Below are positions 24,644 to 33,481 of a stretch of 64,000 nucleotides of DNA, in pieces; position 1 is the stretch's first letter; each line of letters opens with the position of its first letter. The DNA lies in NCBI RefSeq assembly GCF_028993555.1, contig NZ_CP118612.1, positions 434,001 to 498,000 on the forward strand, written 5' to 3'. The position numbers were made by a program, and so were the translations under genes. This stretch comes from Ensifer adhaerens (lineage in GTDB: Bacteria; Pseudomonadota; Alphaproteobacteria; Rhizobiales; Rhizobiaceae). Under the pieces are notes generated by a model that was given only the letters and a program-made list of their open reading frames with translations, was not told the DNA's origin and did no database searches.

Positions 24644-26488
24644 ATGGAACATCAAAGCGAAGCTAAACTGAAATTTGGTCTTCTGCTTGTTGCGTTTGGC
24701 GGGTTGCTGCTTGGGCTCGGCTTGCAGCTCACAGGCCGAGGAGATGCCGCACGAGTTACATGGACAATCGCCACCGCTCCGGTTCTGGCGGCCCTCCTCG
24801 TCGAGATAATCCGAAGCCTCTGGCGTGGGGAGGTGGGCCTGGACATCGTCGCTGCGCTGTCGATGTCGGCTGCGCTCATCTTCGGAGAAGCCCTCGCGGC
24901 AACGATAGTTGCGCTGATGTACACCGGCGGCACATTCCTTGAAAGCTTCGCGGAAGGGCGTGCGCGCCGCGAGATGCATGACTTGCTCTCCCGCGTGCCG
25001 CGTGCCGCGACGCGCTATCGCGACGGAGGTCTGCAGGAGGTTCCTGTCGACGACATCCGGCCTGGTGATCGGCTGCTTGTCCGACAGGGTGACGTCGTCC
25101 CTGTTGACGGGACGATCGCGAGCGCCCGGTCCTTCCTCAACATGTCCGCATTAACGGGTGAATCGCTTCCCGTTCCATTTGCTGAACATGAAGACGTCCT
25201 GAGCGGCTCGACGAATGCAGGGGATGCGTTCGATCTTATCGCGACGCACGAGGCCAAAGACAGCACATATGCCGGCATCGTACGCCTCGTCGAGGATGCC
25301 CAACGCTCGAAAGCTCCCATGTCAAGGCTTGCAGACAAATGGTCGCTCGGGTTTCTGGCGATGACCCTGCTCATCGCCTTCGCCGCATGGTGGGCCACGG
25401 GAGACGCCATCCGCGCCGTCGCGGTGTTGGTGGTGGCCACGCCATGTCCGTTAATCCTCGCCGTGCCTGTGGCGCTCGTTGCCGGCCTGTCGCGCGCGGC
25501 GCATTTCGGTGTTCTGATCAAGGGGGCACGTCACCTTGAGAATATGGCCCGCATCCACACGCTGGTGCTGGACAAGACAGGGACGCTGACGGACGGCCGC
25601 CCGCAGATCGCGTCCATTCAAAGCTCGCTAGGTTACGCCGAAGACGAAATTCTGATGCTCGCAGCATCTATCGATCAGGTGTCAAAACACCCGATCGCGC
25701 AGGCTATCGTTACGGCGGCCCGGCAACGGAATCTGGGTCTCGTCGTGCCAACCGACGTGACGGAGGCAGCGGGCGAGGGTGTCGCGGGATATGTAAATAG
25801 GAGGCGGGTTGTTGTTGGGGGCCATGGCTACGTCAAGGCCCGCGTTGATGGCCCTCCAAACGCAATTCCTGAGACGGCCGCCGGGTCGGTCGTCGTTGCA
25901 GTCGCCATCGACAACAATCTGGTAGGGCATATCGTGATGGCTGATCCGGTGCGCGCGGAAGCGGCCGAGATGCTAGACGGACTTCGCCGCGAAGGGATCC
26001 GGCGCATCCTTCTAGCGACCGGCGACCGCGCTGCCGTGGCCGAACGCATTGCCGACGGATTGGGGCTTGACGCACTTCGCTCGGGCCTTTCGCCAGACCA
26101 GAAGGTGCTGGTCGTCCTTACGGAGCGGAAGAACGGCCCCGTCATGATGGTCGGCGACGGCGTCAATGACGCGCCAGCGCTCGCAGCGGCCGATGTCGGT
26201 GTCGCAATGGGGGCAAGAGGCGCGGCCGCGTCGGCCGAGGCCGCTGACGTCGTCTTGTTGGTCGACCGGATCGACCGCCTGCGCACGGGGATAGAAATCG
26301 CCCGAAGGTCACGGAGGATCGCCGTGGAGAGTGTCTTGGTCGGCATTGGTCTTTCGATATTCGCCATGGTGGCGGCGGCCTTTGGCTACCTGGCCCCCGT
26401 CGAGGGCGCGATCCTGCAGGAGGCGATCGATGTGACGGTCATCTTAAACGCGCTTCGAGCGATCAGGATTTCACCGAAAGTAGCTTGA
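24644..26488 (+). CDS. P1B-type heavy-metal-transporting ATPase with TPC motif
   Basis: A 614-residue P-type ATPase. It has the phosphorylation motif DKTGTLTDG with Asp310, the TGES actuator loop (ALTGESLPV), and the hinge GDGVNDAPAL near 505. The metal-site motif is ATPCPLILAVP (T266-P-C-P) instead of the CPC of copper and zinc pumps; TPC motifs occur in less studied P1B groups linked to iron, nickel or cobalt. No N-terminal metal-binding domain is present. It begins four bases after the kinase gene, so it may be in the same operon and controlled by that system. Substrate cannot be fixed from sequence. Confidence 0.88.
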   Translation: MEHQSEAKLKFGLLLVAFGGLLLGLGLQLTGRGDAARVTWTIATAPVLAALLVEIIRSLWRGEVGLDIVAALSMSAALIFGEALAATIVALMYTGGTFLESFAEGRARREMHDLLSRVPRAATRYRDGGLQEVPVDDIRPGDRLLVRQGDVVPVDGTIASARSFLNMSALTGESLPVPFAEHEDVLSGSTNAGDAFDLIATHEAKDSTYAGIVRLVEDAQRSKAPMSRLADKWSLGFLAMTLLIAFAAWWATGDAIRAVAVLVVATPCPLILAVPVALVAGLSRAAHFGVLIKGARHLENMARIHTLVLDKTGTLTDGRPQIASIQSSLGYAEDEILMLAASIDQVSKHPIAQAIVTAARQRNLGLVVPTDVTEAAGEGVAGYVNRRRVVVGGHGYVKARVDGPPNAIPETAAGSVVVAVAIDNNLVGHIVMADPVRAEAAEMLDGLRREGIRRILLATGDRAAVAERIADGLGLDALRSGLSPDQKVLVVLTERKNGPVMMVGDGVNDAPALAAADVGVAMGARGAAASAEAADVVLLVDRIDRLRTGIEIARRSRRIAVESVLVGIGLSIFAMVAAAFGYLAPVEGAILQEAIDVTVILNALRAIRISPKVA

Positions 26489-26587
26489 CGGGGCTCCGCT
26501 GATGGGCGTGCTTGTGGGCGGGAGCGAGAGGGGCGTTGGCGGTATCCGATCGTCCATGATTTTGTTGCAGGGATTGTTCTGACCACC

Positions 26588-28198
26588 ATGCTGGTGCCAG
26601 TCGGCATCGCCTATGCCGTAGCATCGGGGGTACCTGGGATTTACGGGCTCTACGCGACGATTGTCCCCTTACTGGCCTATGCAGTATTTGGGCCCAGCCG
26701 GATTTTGGTTTTGGGTCCTGACTCATCACTTGCGGCAATCATCCTCGCCACTGTCCTGCCTCTCTCAGGAGGAGAGCCCGCGCGCGCAGTCGCGTTGGCC
26801 GGCGCTATGGCCATAGTATCAGGTTTGGTCTGCATCATCGCGGGCCTCGCGCGCCTCGGGTTCATCACTGAACTGCTCTCGAAACCCATTCGATACGGAT
26901 ACATGAATGGTATAGCGTTGACGGTTCTTCTCGGCCAGATCCCCAAGCTCCTCGGTTTCTCGATTGAACGAAGCGGCCCATTGCGTGACATATGGGCAAT
27001 AGGCAAAGCCATCCTGGCCGGCAGCATCAATTGGGCGGCGTTTGCGATTGGTGCCGGAGCGTTGGCGGTCATCCTTCTGCTCAAACGCCACAGGCGTGTA
27101 CCGGGCATCCTTATCGCTGTCCTTGGCGCGACTGTTATTGCCGGTTTGCTGCAACTGGCAGATCGAGCTGGAGTTTCGGTTCTGGGACCACTTCCGCAAG
27201 GACTGCCGGCTTTCCAAATCCCAGTGATCGGCACCTCGGATGTCGTGCCAGTGCTGATGGGTGGGTTCGCGGTCGCGATGGTTTCATTTGCCGACACCAG
27301 CGTGCTATCGCGGGTTTATGCCGTTCGACTTGGTTATCGCGTCGATCCCAATCAGGAGATGGTGGGTCTCGGCGCGGCCAACCTCGCAGCGGGGTTTTTC
27401 CAAGGGTTTCCGATTAGCAGCAGCTCCTCTCGCACCCCGGTTGCAGAGGCCGCCGGTGCAAAGACGCAGTTGTCTGGCATTGTTGGAGCGATCGCCGTCG
27501 CGTCGTTGTTGCTGTTCGCGCCAAATCTTTTGCAGAATTTGCCAAACGCTGCTCTTGCTGCGGTCGTTATTGCCTCGGCAATCGGACTCTTCGAGTTTCA
27601 TGACCTGAAGCGGATTTACCGAATCCAGCGTTGGGAATTTTGGCTTTCGATCCTCTGCTTTGTCGGCGTGGCCGTATTCGGAGCAATTCCTGGAATAGGC
27701 ATCGCCGTGGTTATCGCGGTCATCGAGTTCCTATGGGATGGCTGGCGCCCCCATTCGGCCGTGCTTGGGCGCGCGGAGGGCGTCAAGGGCTATCACGACA
27801 TAACGCGATACCCAAATGCCCGCCGAATACCAGGTCTCGTGCTCTTCCGTTGGGATGCGCCCCTGTTCTTCGCCAACGCTGAGCTATTCAAGGAACGGGT
27901 TTCCGAGGCCGTTGCTGAGTCACCGACGGCAGTGAACTGGGTGGTCGTTGCAGCGGAGCCTGTAACGGACATTGATGTTACGTCATCCGATAGTTTGGCC
28001 GAGCTTGTTGAAGATCTCCGGGCGAATGGCATTACTTTCCGGTTCGCGGAACTCAAGGATCCGGTGAAGGACCAGTTGAAGCGCTTTGGCCTGTTCGCCG
28101 TATTGGGCGACGAAGCTTTTTACCCGACCCTAGGTGCTGCGGTGCACGGCTATCTTGATAAGCATGAGATTGACTGGAACGACGATGACAACTCTTGA
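26588..28198 (+). CDS. SulP-family anion transporter with STAS domain, irregular 5' end
   Basis: At least 536 residues of a SulP transporter: about 10-12 membrane helices with GYMNGIALTVLLGQIPK and a serine-rich FPISSSSSRTPV motif, then a C-terminal STAS domain (VNWVVVAAEPVTDIDVTSSD). SulP proteins carry sulfate, bicarbonate or other anions. The first ATG (26588) lies inside the first membrane helix. Upstream the same frame still reads family-like sequence (RYPIVHDFVAGIVLTT) back to the stop of the ATPase gene at 26486, with no ATG, GTG or TTG. A frameshift or a non-standard start is likely; without one the protein lacks half of helix 1. Confidence 0.8.
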   Translation: MLVPVGIAYAVASGVPGIYGLYATIVPLLAYAVFGPSRILVLGPDSSLAAIILATVLPLSGGEPARAVALAGAMAIVSGLVCIIAGLARLGFITELLSKPIRYGYMNGIALTVLLGQIPKLLGFSIERSGPLRDIWAIGKAILAGSINWAAFAIGAGALAVILLLKRHRRVPGILIAVLGATVIAGLLQLADRAGVSVLGPLPQGLPAFQIPVIGTSDVVPVLMGGFAVAMVSFADTSVLSRVYAVRLGYRVDPNQEMVGLGAANLAAGFFQGFPISSSSSRTPVAEAAGAKTQLSGIVGAIAVASLLLFAPNLLQNLPNAALAAVVIASAIGLFEFHDLKRIYRIQRWEFWLSILCFVGVAVFGAIPGIGIAVVIAVIEFLWDGWRPHSAVLGRAEGVKGYHDITRYPNARRIPGLVLFRWDAPLFFANAELFKERVSEAVAESPTAVNWVVVAAEPVTDIDVTSSDSLAELVEDLRANGITFRFAELKDPVKDQLKRFGLFAVLGDEAFYPTLGAAVHGYLDKHEIDWNDDDNS

Positions 28199-28823
28199 AA
28201 CGGTCGGCGGCTGGTCGAACAGCATTCCTTCGAGTTTGGCGCCACAGGCTTGCGTGCGGGGTCGACGCGGCCATATCGCCGCAACCACGGGCCGTCGCGC
28301 CATCAGGCGTCGAGCCATTTTTTAGAAGACGTAGAGCAGAACAAGCGCGGCAAGAAAGCCGGCTGATGTGGCTACAAAGGGGAGCACGTCTACGCAACTC
28401 ATGGCACCAAACCGCGCGTGAGCTACGATGGTCCGGGGAACGAAAGAGCCCGGCGCGACACCCTGCTGGGCTCGTGGTCTCGCGAAGGTCGACTTACAAT
28501 GGTATTGCCTGTTCGATATTGGCAGGCGCTATGTCCCCAGATGGCGCGACTGCGACGTCCAGCGTGGTCGACGGCAATCTCTGCTTTCAGGCGACGGCAG
28601 AGACTCACCTCAACGGCCAACATGGGGGCTTTTCAGACGCGCCACACCCGAGCAGAGCGTCGGCTCTCAGGAACTCGATCGCTTGCTCTGAACGACCCAG
28701 TTGCGGGCGCAATGCTGTCGTTTGCAGACCTAAGCGTGGACGCGCCTTACGGGTCGGACGGAACTGTGCTTCCAAGAACCCTGCAAGCCTTGTTGCTGTG
28801 ATGTTCACCCTCTGGGCCAAGAA

Positions 28824-28840
28824 GATCGCATAATGTATCG
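28824..28840 (+). repeat. 17-bp direct repeat, copy 1 (dif-half-like)
   Basis: GATCGCATAATGTATCG occurs here and again at 38039-38055 in the same orientation. Its CGCATAATGTAT core equals the XerC arm plus most of the central region of E. coli dif, but the other arm is not conserved. It may be a Xer-type site half or an insertion-sequence end. Confidence 0.6.
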
Positions 28841-28884
28841 GGCCCTTATCAACCAAAGACTGCGACTGCTGATTTGACGATAAT

Positions 28885-29020
28885 GCAGCGCGTGTCCCAT
28901 CCGCCAGGCCGTCGGTTGGCTCACCCCCAGAGCCTCGGCCAGGCGCACCGAGGACAAACCTTTATCCGACTGCAGCATCAGCCACATGCCCAGGCCATGT
29001 ATCGACCGGAACGAATGCAT
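28885..29020 (-). pseudogene. IS1595-family transposase fragment
   Basis: The minus strand encodes LGMWLMLQSDKGLSSVRLAEALGVSQPTAWRMGHAL, the helix-turn-helix region of ISXO2/IS1595-type transposases. After AL (about position 28886) the similarity ends abruptly and no DDE catalytic region follows, while the upstream zinc-ribbon part is also missing. Only this core is left, so the element is dead. It is one of the marks of insertion activity in this 1-kb zone. Confidence 0.75.
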
Positions 29021-29232
29021 GGTTCACACCTCAACCAATTTTCCCCTAGGCCAGGTCACAACAATCCCACCCCAGTCATTGCCGCGCCCGAGCCCCGGTT
29101 TAACAGTTACGTACTTCCCCTTTTCTCGTAACGAGCGATGATGTTTGCCGACGTCACGGATTTGGGGTTCGAAGCTGTGTGTCTGGCGCCTTCTGCCTGA
29201 TGCGGGCGAACCCTTCCGTCGTAGGCAATGCA

Positions 29233-29526
29233 ATGAGTAATCCTGCGCGGGCCCACGTGGTCATTGGAGGGCGCATGAGCTTGTTGGAACTGGGGCGGGC
29301 TCGGTTGGCTATGGTGTTGCCACATCATCGCGAGCAATTGCGGAGTGCAATGGATGATTACAGCCGTGAACTTTTCGAGGCCTACGCCTTGGCGTCGACG
29401 ACACTCGATAATCTCGAGCGTGAGATGTCGAGGCGTGAGGATTTGATACATGAATATCATCAAATCTGCCTGGATTTGCAGGCGGAAGTGCTAACGATGC
29501 TCACGTTGAAAAGGGATAAGACGTAA
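29233..29526 (+). CDS. Small helical hypothetical protein
   Basis: A 97-residue protein, mostly alpha-helical: LLELGRARLAMVLPHHREQLRSAMDDY then a coiled-coil-like ALASTTLDNLEREMSRREDLIHEYHQ. I know no family for it. The ATG at 29233 (MSNPARAHV) is likely; the frame extends to 29179 with another ATG. It lies at the edge of mobile-element debris, and its codon usage looks less GC-biased than that of its neighbours. The function is unknown. Confidence 0.45.
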   Translation: MSNPARAHVVIGGRMSLLELGRARLAMVLPHHREQLRSAMDDYSRELFEAYALASTTLDNLEREMSRREDLIHEYHQICLDLQAEVLTMLTLKRDKT

Positions 29527-29637
29527 CCCGGAAGATGCGGAGGACCGCTTCGCGCCGTCATGGCGGGAGCTGGTGTAGTGCGAAGCCCGGCAAGGCAACT
29601 GCGGAGATCGAAGGTAAGTGACTTGAAATCTACGAGC

Positions 29638-30504
29638 ATGTCCACTCGCGCTGTTGCTATGTTCCTGGTGAGCGCAGCTCTCGATCCAACAATCGTAGTA
29701 GCCTCCACCTCAGAGGAGGAACTGGTCAGCAGCCTTCAATCGTGCGCTTCCCGATTAGAAGCAGGCAGTGACTACGGGGGCTATGTCGAAGGGTTTGACC
29801 ACGCTCAGGACGTTGTGAGTGGCGCGCTCGAGTTCATGCGCGGCCGAGTTGGTCCGTCCGCAAATGCCGGAAGCGCCCAGGCTGCGAAACAGCAGTTGGC
29901 CGCAGATCTTTTGGACAACCCGATGGAGGCTCGGTCGCGAGTAGCGGCTCTTGTAGAGGAGTGCTTGGAGCACGCGGAGGCGACTGAAGCCATATTCAAT
30001 GGAGCGGAGGCAAGTCGCTCAAGCGAGCTTGAAGCTGCGGCGAACGCACAGCGTGACGCGGTTGTGCGTGCCGAAAGCGAATCCGAACGGGCGGACCAGG
30101 CGGAACGACGGGCAATCGCTGCAGAAGCGGCGGCAGAACAAGCAAAGGCCGAGATCGTCATTCTCAAAGAGGAGCACCGCAGAAGGGCAGAAGCGAAGTC
30201 GTCTTCAAACGAAAACAGCGGGCCGGGCAACGGGAATGAGAACTCCGTTTCACTGAACGTACGGGAAAACGTGCAGCGTGCGCTTCGGGCAAATGGCTAC
30301 AATGTCTTCGAAAGCGCCGAAAAGATGAATTGCAGCTGGACCGGTTCGGCGCACCTATGCAAGCGGCCGAGCGGCGGGATGACAGTCAGCATTGCGTCCG
30401 ATCCATATCGGATCCGCATTCTCAACGCAGACGCTACCATCGATTGTTTGAGGCTCCGCAAAGGAGAAATGGTCGCGCAAGGCAGTGGTGACGACTGCCA
30501 ATGA
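29638..30504 (+). CDS. Exported coiled-coil hypothetical protein
   Basis: A 288-residue protein. The ATG at 29638 gives a signal-peptide-like start (STRAVAMFLVSAALDPTIVVAS). Residues about 25-110 hold two cysteines in an otherwise helical domain (SSLQSCASRLEAGSDYGGYV...VAALVEECLEHAE). Residues 115-190 form an alanine/glutamate/arginine coiled coil (SERADQAERRAIAAEAAAEQ). The C-terminal domain, about 205-288, has cysteines at MNCSWTGSAHLCKRP and ATIDCLRLRKGE and DDCQ, suggesting disulfides. I do not recognise a family. It stands alone between mobile debris and the aspartate decarboxylase terminator. Confidence 0.6.
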   Translation: MSTRAVAMFLVSAALDPTIVVASTSEEELVSSLQSCASRLEAGSDYGGYVEGFDHAQDVVSGALEFMRGRVGPSANAGSAQAAKQQLAADLLDNPMEARSRVAALVEECLEHAEATEAIFNGAEASRSSELEAAANAQRDAVVRAESESERADQAERRAIAAEAAAEQAKAEIVILKEEHRRRAEAKSSSNENSGPGNGNENSVSLNVRENVQRALRANGYNVFESAEKMNCSWTGSAHLCKRPSGGMTVSIASDPYRIRILNADATIDCLRLRKGEMVAQGSGDDCQ

Positions 30505-30648
30505 CCAACCCACTGCCTTTAAGTTGAGGGCAGCTGGCCAAAGTAAATCCTTGCCAACTACACGTGCTATGAAGCCTGCAAGAGCGACCAAACGCGAGAA
30601 GCTTGCCCGCCACGGCTTTCATACGTTCGTCTCCGGAGTCGTAGGCAG

Positions 30649-30672
30649 GCGGCCGGCATGGCTGCCGGCCGC
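30649..30672 (-). terminator. Strong hairpin downstream of asdA
   Basis: GCGGCCGGCA-TGGC-TGCCGGCCGC forms a perfect 10-bp stem with a 4-base loop ten bases past the asdA stop. No clear U-tract follows on the minus strand, so it may be a transcript-stabilising hairpin or a bidirectional terminator. Confidence 0.55.
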
Positions 30673-30681
30673 GTCGATCGG

Positions 30682-32334
30682 CTAGCTGATCTTCAGGCCC
30701 TTGGCCGCCTGGTAGGTCTGGACGTAGCCGCGCGCGACAGAGCGCACGGCGCGACCGATCTGCGAATAGGCGTCGTCATTGAGGTTGGCGAAGGAGACGC
30801 GCGCCGACCAGCTTGGTGCATCGAAGCCCGAACCGTTGAGGAGCACGATGCCGTGGTCCTCGGCGAGCCGGAAGGGAATGTCGAGCGGATGGATGTTGTC
30901 CTTCACCCATTCGACGACATCCTCGCCGACATATTTGCGCAGCCAGAACTCGAAATCGATGATGCCGTAATAGTGGTCGAAATAGATGCCCGGGTTGGAC
31001 TCGACGCCCATGCCCTCGATGAGGTTCCAGAACCGCTTCGTGCAGATGGCGATGCAGGCCTTCTGGTAGAGCTTCTCGACATCCATCAGCTCGACCAGGC
31101 TGAACAGCGACATCATCACCTGTTGCGGCAGCGACAGGCCGGCGGTGTGGTTCAGTGCCACGTCACGGCTGTCGGCAACGATGCGGTCGATGAACTTCAC
31201 GTCGCGCGGCTTCGGCGTCATCGCCTTGTAGCGCTTTTCCAGGACCTTCTGGATCGGCTCCGGATGCGCCTTGATCTTCTCGTCGAAGATGTTGTCCTGC
31301 GCCACCGCGACCACGCCGAGGCGCCAGCCGGTGCAGCCGAAATACTTCGAATAGGAATAGACGCCGATCGTGTTGCGCGGCAGATGGCCGAGCAGCGACT
31401 GGAAGCCGGGAACGAAGGTGCCGTAGACGTCGTCGGTCAAGACGATCAGGTCAGGGCGCTTCTTGTTGACGAGATCGACGAGGCGCTTGATCGAATCCGG
31501 ATCCATCGCAACGGCGGACGGGTTGCCGGGGTTGACCAGGAACAGCGCCTTCACCTTGGGGTTTTCCAGCGCCTTGATGTCTTCGTCGGTGAACTGGAAG
31601 CGGTCCTCCTGCTCGGCGCTGACATTGATGGTCTTGAGGTCGTAGTCCTCCAGCTCCGGCATTTCGAGATAGGGCGTGAAGATCGGCGTGCCGAGCGCGA
31701 TCGTGTCGCCGGCGTTGAGCAGGCGGGCGTTCTTCAAGGCTTTGAAGATGTAGCACATGGCGGCGGTGCCACCTTCGACCGGGTATAGGTCGAACTTCGC
31801 CTTCGGCCGGTGGCCGGCGCACATCGCCCACATCAGATATTCATGGGTGATGATCTCGTTGTGGTGCAGCGCGCGGTCCGGAACCGGATAGTTGTCGCCG
31901 ATGATCGAGTCCGTCAGTTCGTGGAGGAAACCATCAGGATCGAAGCCGAAGGTCTTGATGGCGTAGGCGACGGCATCGCCGAGCGTCTTGGCCGCCGGCA
32001 CGCCTTCGTCTTCTTCGTCCACGTTTTCCGTATTCTGCAACTGTTTCTTGATCCACTTCTGGAAGCGCGCATGGGCGCCGTCCTTTGGCGGCATGCCGGC
32101 GACCCCGGCCTTGGGATCATAATAGGCGCGCTTGGCTTCCGTCAGCGCGAACTGGCCGAGCAGGAAGAAGGCTTCACGGGCGCGTGTCGCCGTCCAGTTG
32201 GGGTTGCCGCGGCCGGCGTTGAGGAAGGCCCTGGCGGATTTCTGCGAGCTCGACTTGGCGAGCTTGATCAGCTCGTCCTTGATCTCGAACGGGCTGAGAT
32301 CGGAAATGCTGTCGTAGAATTTGCGGTCCAACAT
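30682..32334 (-). CDS. asdA: Aspartate 4-decarboxylase / aspartate transaminase
   Basis: A 550-residue PLP enzyme of the AsD family, which converts L-aspartate to L-alanine and CO2 and also transaminates. The PLP lysine is K330 in YSYSKYFGCTGWRLG; LVNPGNPSA (near 266-274) and LTDDVYGTF hold the cofactor-contacting asparagine, aspartate and tyrosine. The length is that of characterised AsD proteins (about 530-550). ATG 32334 is eight bases after GGAG. Paired with AspT, whose gene is divergent 2.8 kb away, it would consume a proton per turnover and help build proton motive force. DUF2950 and DUF3300 genes lie between on the same strand. Confidence 0.93.
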   Translation of the reverse strand: MLDRKFYDSISDLSPFEIKDELIKLAKSSSQKSARAFLNAGRGNPNWTATRAREAFFLLGQFALTEAKRAYYDPKAGVAGMPPKDGAHARFQKWIKKQLQNTENVDEEDEGVPAAKTLGDAVAYAIKTFGFDPDGFLHELTDSIIGDNYPVPDRALHHNEIITHEYLMWAMCAGHRPKAKFDLYPVEGGTAAMCYIFKALKNARLLNAGDTIALGTPIFTPYLEMPELEDYDLKTINVSAEQEDRFQFTDEDIKALENPKVKALFLVNPGNPSAVAMDPDSIKRLVDLVNKKRPDLIVLTDDVYGTFVPGFQSLLGHLPRNTIGVYSYSKYFGCTGWRLGVVAVAQDNIFDEKIKAHPEPIQKVLEKRYKAMTPKPRDVKFIDRIVADSRDVALNHTAGLSLPQQVMMSLFSLVELMDVEKLYQKACIAICTKRFWNLIEGMGVESNPGIYFDHYYGIIDFEFWLRKYVGEDVVEWVKDNIHPLDIPFRLAEDHGIVLLNGSGFDAPSWSARVSFANLNDDAYSQIGRAVRSVARGYVQTYQAAKGLKIS

Positions 32335-32479
32335 AGTGCACACTCCCTATGAACGATAAGCTCAGTTAGTCTGCTGGGGCCAGGATGGCGATGACGACGG
32401 TGGTCAGCAGCGTGTTGCCGGGCATGCCTAGGGGCAAAGCGCGGCGTTGAGGTTCCCGAATGATCCCGACATCATATCT

Positions 32480-33460
32480 TCAATCGGGCACCACATCCCA
32501 TTTGTCGTCGGGATCGAAACGATCGATGAAGGGCACGATCTGTTCGGTGCTCGGCCCGAGGTCACGTTCGTAGACGATGCCCTGCTGGTTGACGACGAAG
32601 GTCTTGACTCCGGTCTCGGCGTAAGTGACCGGCCAGGCGATCAAGGCGAAACCGCCGATCATGTTGCCGTTGATGACATAGTCATATTGGCCGCCGGCAA
32701 TGTTATCGCCTTGCGACGTCAGGATGCGGAAACGGTAGCCGAAATAGCCTTGGCCGGCCTTTGCCTTTTCCAGCGCTGCCTCGTTGATTGAGTCGCCGAC
32801 CGGGCTCTCGCCGTCGCCCTGATCGGCCGGCCAGTAGAGCCCGTCCGTCTGGCCAGGCGTGCTGATCAGCTTCTGGGCGTATTCGAGCACGCCATCGGCG
32901 TCGCGGTCCTGCGAGGCGTATTCCTTTTGCGCATCGACATAGGCCTGTACCGTGTCGATCGCCTGGAGCTCGTTCTCGCCGACGCGACGGTTGATGATCT
33001 CCTCAAGCCCGACATAGGTGTCGAAAGCCCACTTTCCGTCCTCGCCCTTGGTGAGCGGGAAGGGCAGCGGCCAGAGCCGATCGCCGAGCTGGATGATCTT
33101 GCGTCCTTCGAGATCGCGCACGACGACGTTGCGAGCGGCACCTTCGCGAATGAGCGCGAAGGTATCCATCACCCCTTCACCGGCCTTCAGCTTCTCCGCA
33201 TTGAGCCCCAGAAGCTTCGCCAGACCGTCGAAATCATTGGCGGCGAGCCTTGCCTTGAATTCGTCGACCGCCTTGGCTGGATCATCGAAAACAGGCGGAT
33301 CCTCGTCGGCTGCAAAGGCATCGAGGCCTGCAGGCATTTGATCCGTTGGCGCCTGTTCCGCCGCAGTCTGTGTCTGCGAGAAAGAAGCGTTGAGTGGCAC
33401 GGCGGCCAACGTGAGGGCGATCGCCGTTCCGAGGAGAAACGGATGAAAGAGCTTTGCCAT
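32480..33460 (-). CDS. DUF2950 exported protein
   Basis: A 326-residue protein with a signal peptide (FLLGTAIALTLAAVPLNASFS). It matches DUF2950: an N-terminal PAKAVDEFKARLAANDFDGLAKLL, then GLEEIINRRVGENELQAIDTVQAYVDAQKEYASQ and the late GYFGYRFRILTSQG and GFALIAWPVTYAETGVKTFVVN segments. The family is predicted periplasmic and has no known activity. It starts 21 bases after the DUF3300 stop, an almost constant pairing in proteobacteria. The asdA gene follows after 145 bases. Confidence 0.88.
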   Translation of the reverse strand: MAKLFHPFLLGTAIALTLAAVPLNASFSQTQTAAEQAPTDQMPAGLDAFAADEDPPVFDDPAKAVDEFKARLAANDFDGLAKLLGLNAEKLKAGEGVMDTFALIREGAARNVVVRDLEGRKIIQLGDRLWPLPFPLTKGEDGKWAFDTYVGLEEIINRRVGENELQAIDTVQAYVDAQKEYASQDRDADGVLEYAQKLISTPGQTDGLYWPADQGDGESPVGDSINEAALEKAKAGQGYFGYRFRILTSQGDNIAGGQYDYVINGNMIGGFALIAWPVTYAETGVKTFVVNQQGIVYERDLGPSTEQIVPFIDRFDPDDKWDVVPD

Positions 33461-33481
33461 GGTCGTTCTCCTATGATCCGT

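Larger units (their letters stand above)
28199..29232. other. Mobile-element debris without intact genes
   Basis: About 1 kb holding no convincing intact gene. It contains a truncated IS1595-type transposase (28885-29020) and one copy of a 17-bp repeat (28824-28840). A tiny minus-strand frame near 28320-28410 could encode a 26-residue hydrophobic peptide, but no ribosome binding site supports it. The region looks like the scar of one or more insertion events. Confidence 0.5.

Noticed and set aside
28195..28833. A 212-codon plus-strand frame in the mobile-element zone
   Set aside because: Arginine/serine-rich composition, no ribosome binding site and no family; overlapping frames of similar length exist, as expected in GC-rich non-coding DNA.
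30658..31788. A 376-codon plus-strand frame opposite asdA
   Set aside because: Antisense shadow of a fully supported PLP enzyme gene; the translated product is low-complexity and valine/aspartate-rich.
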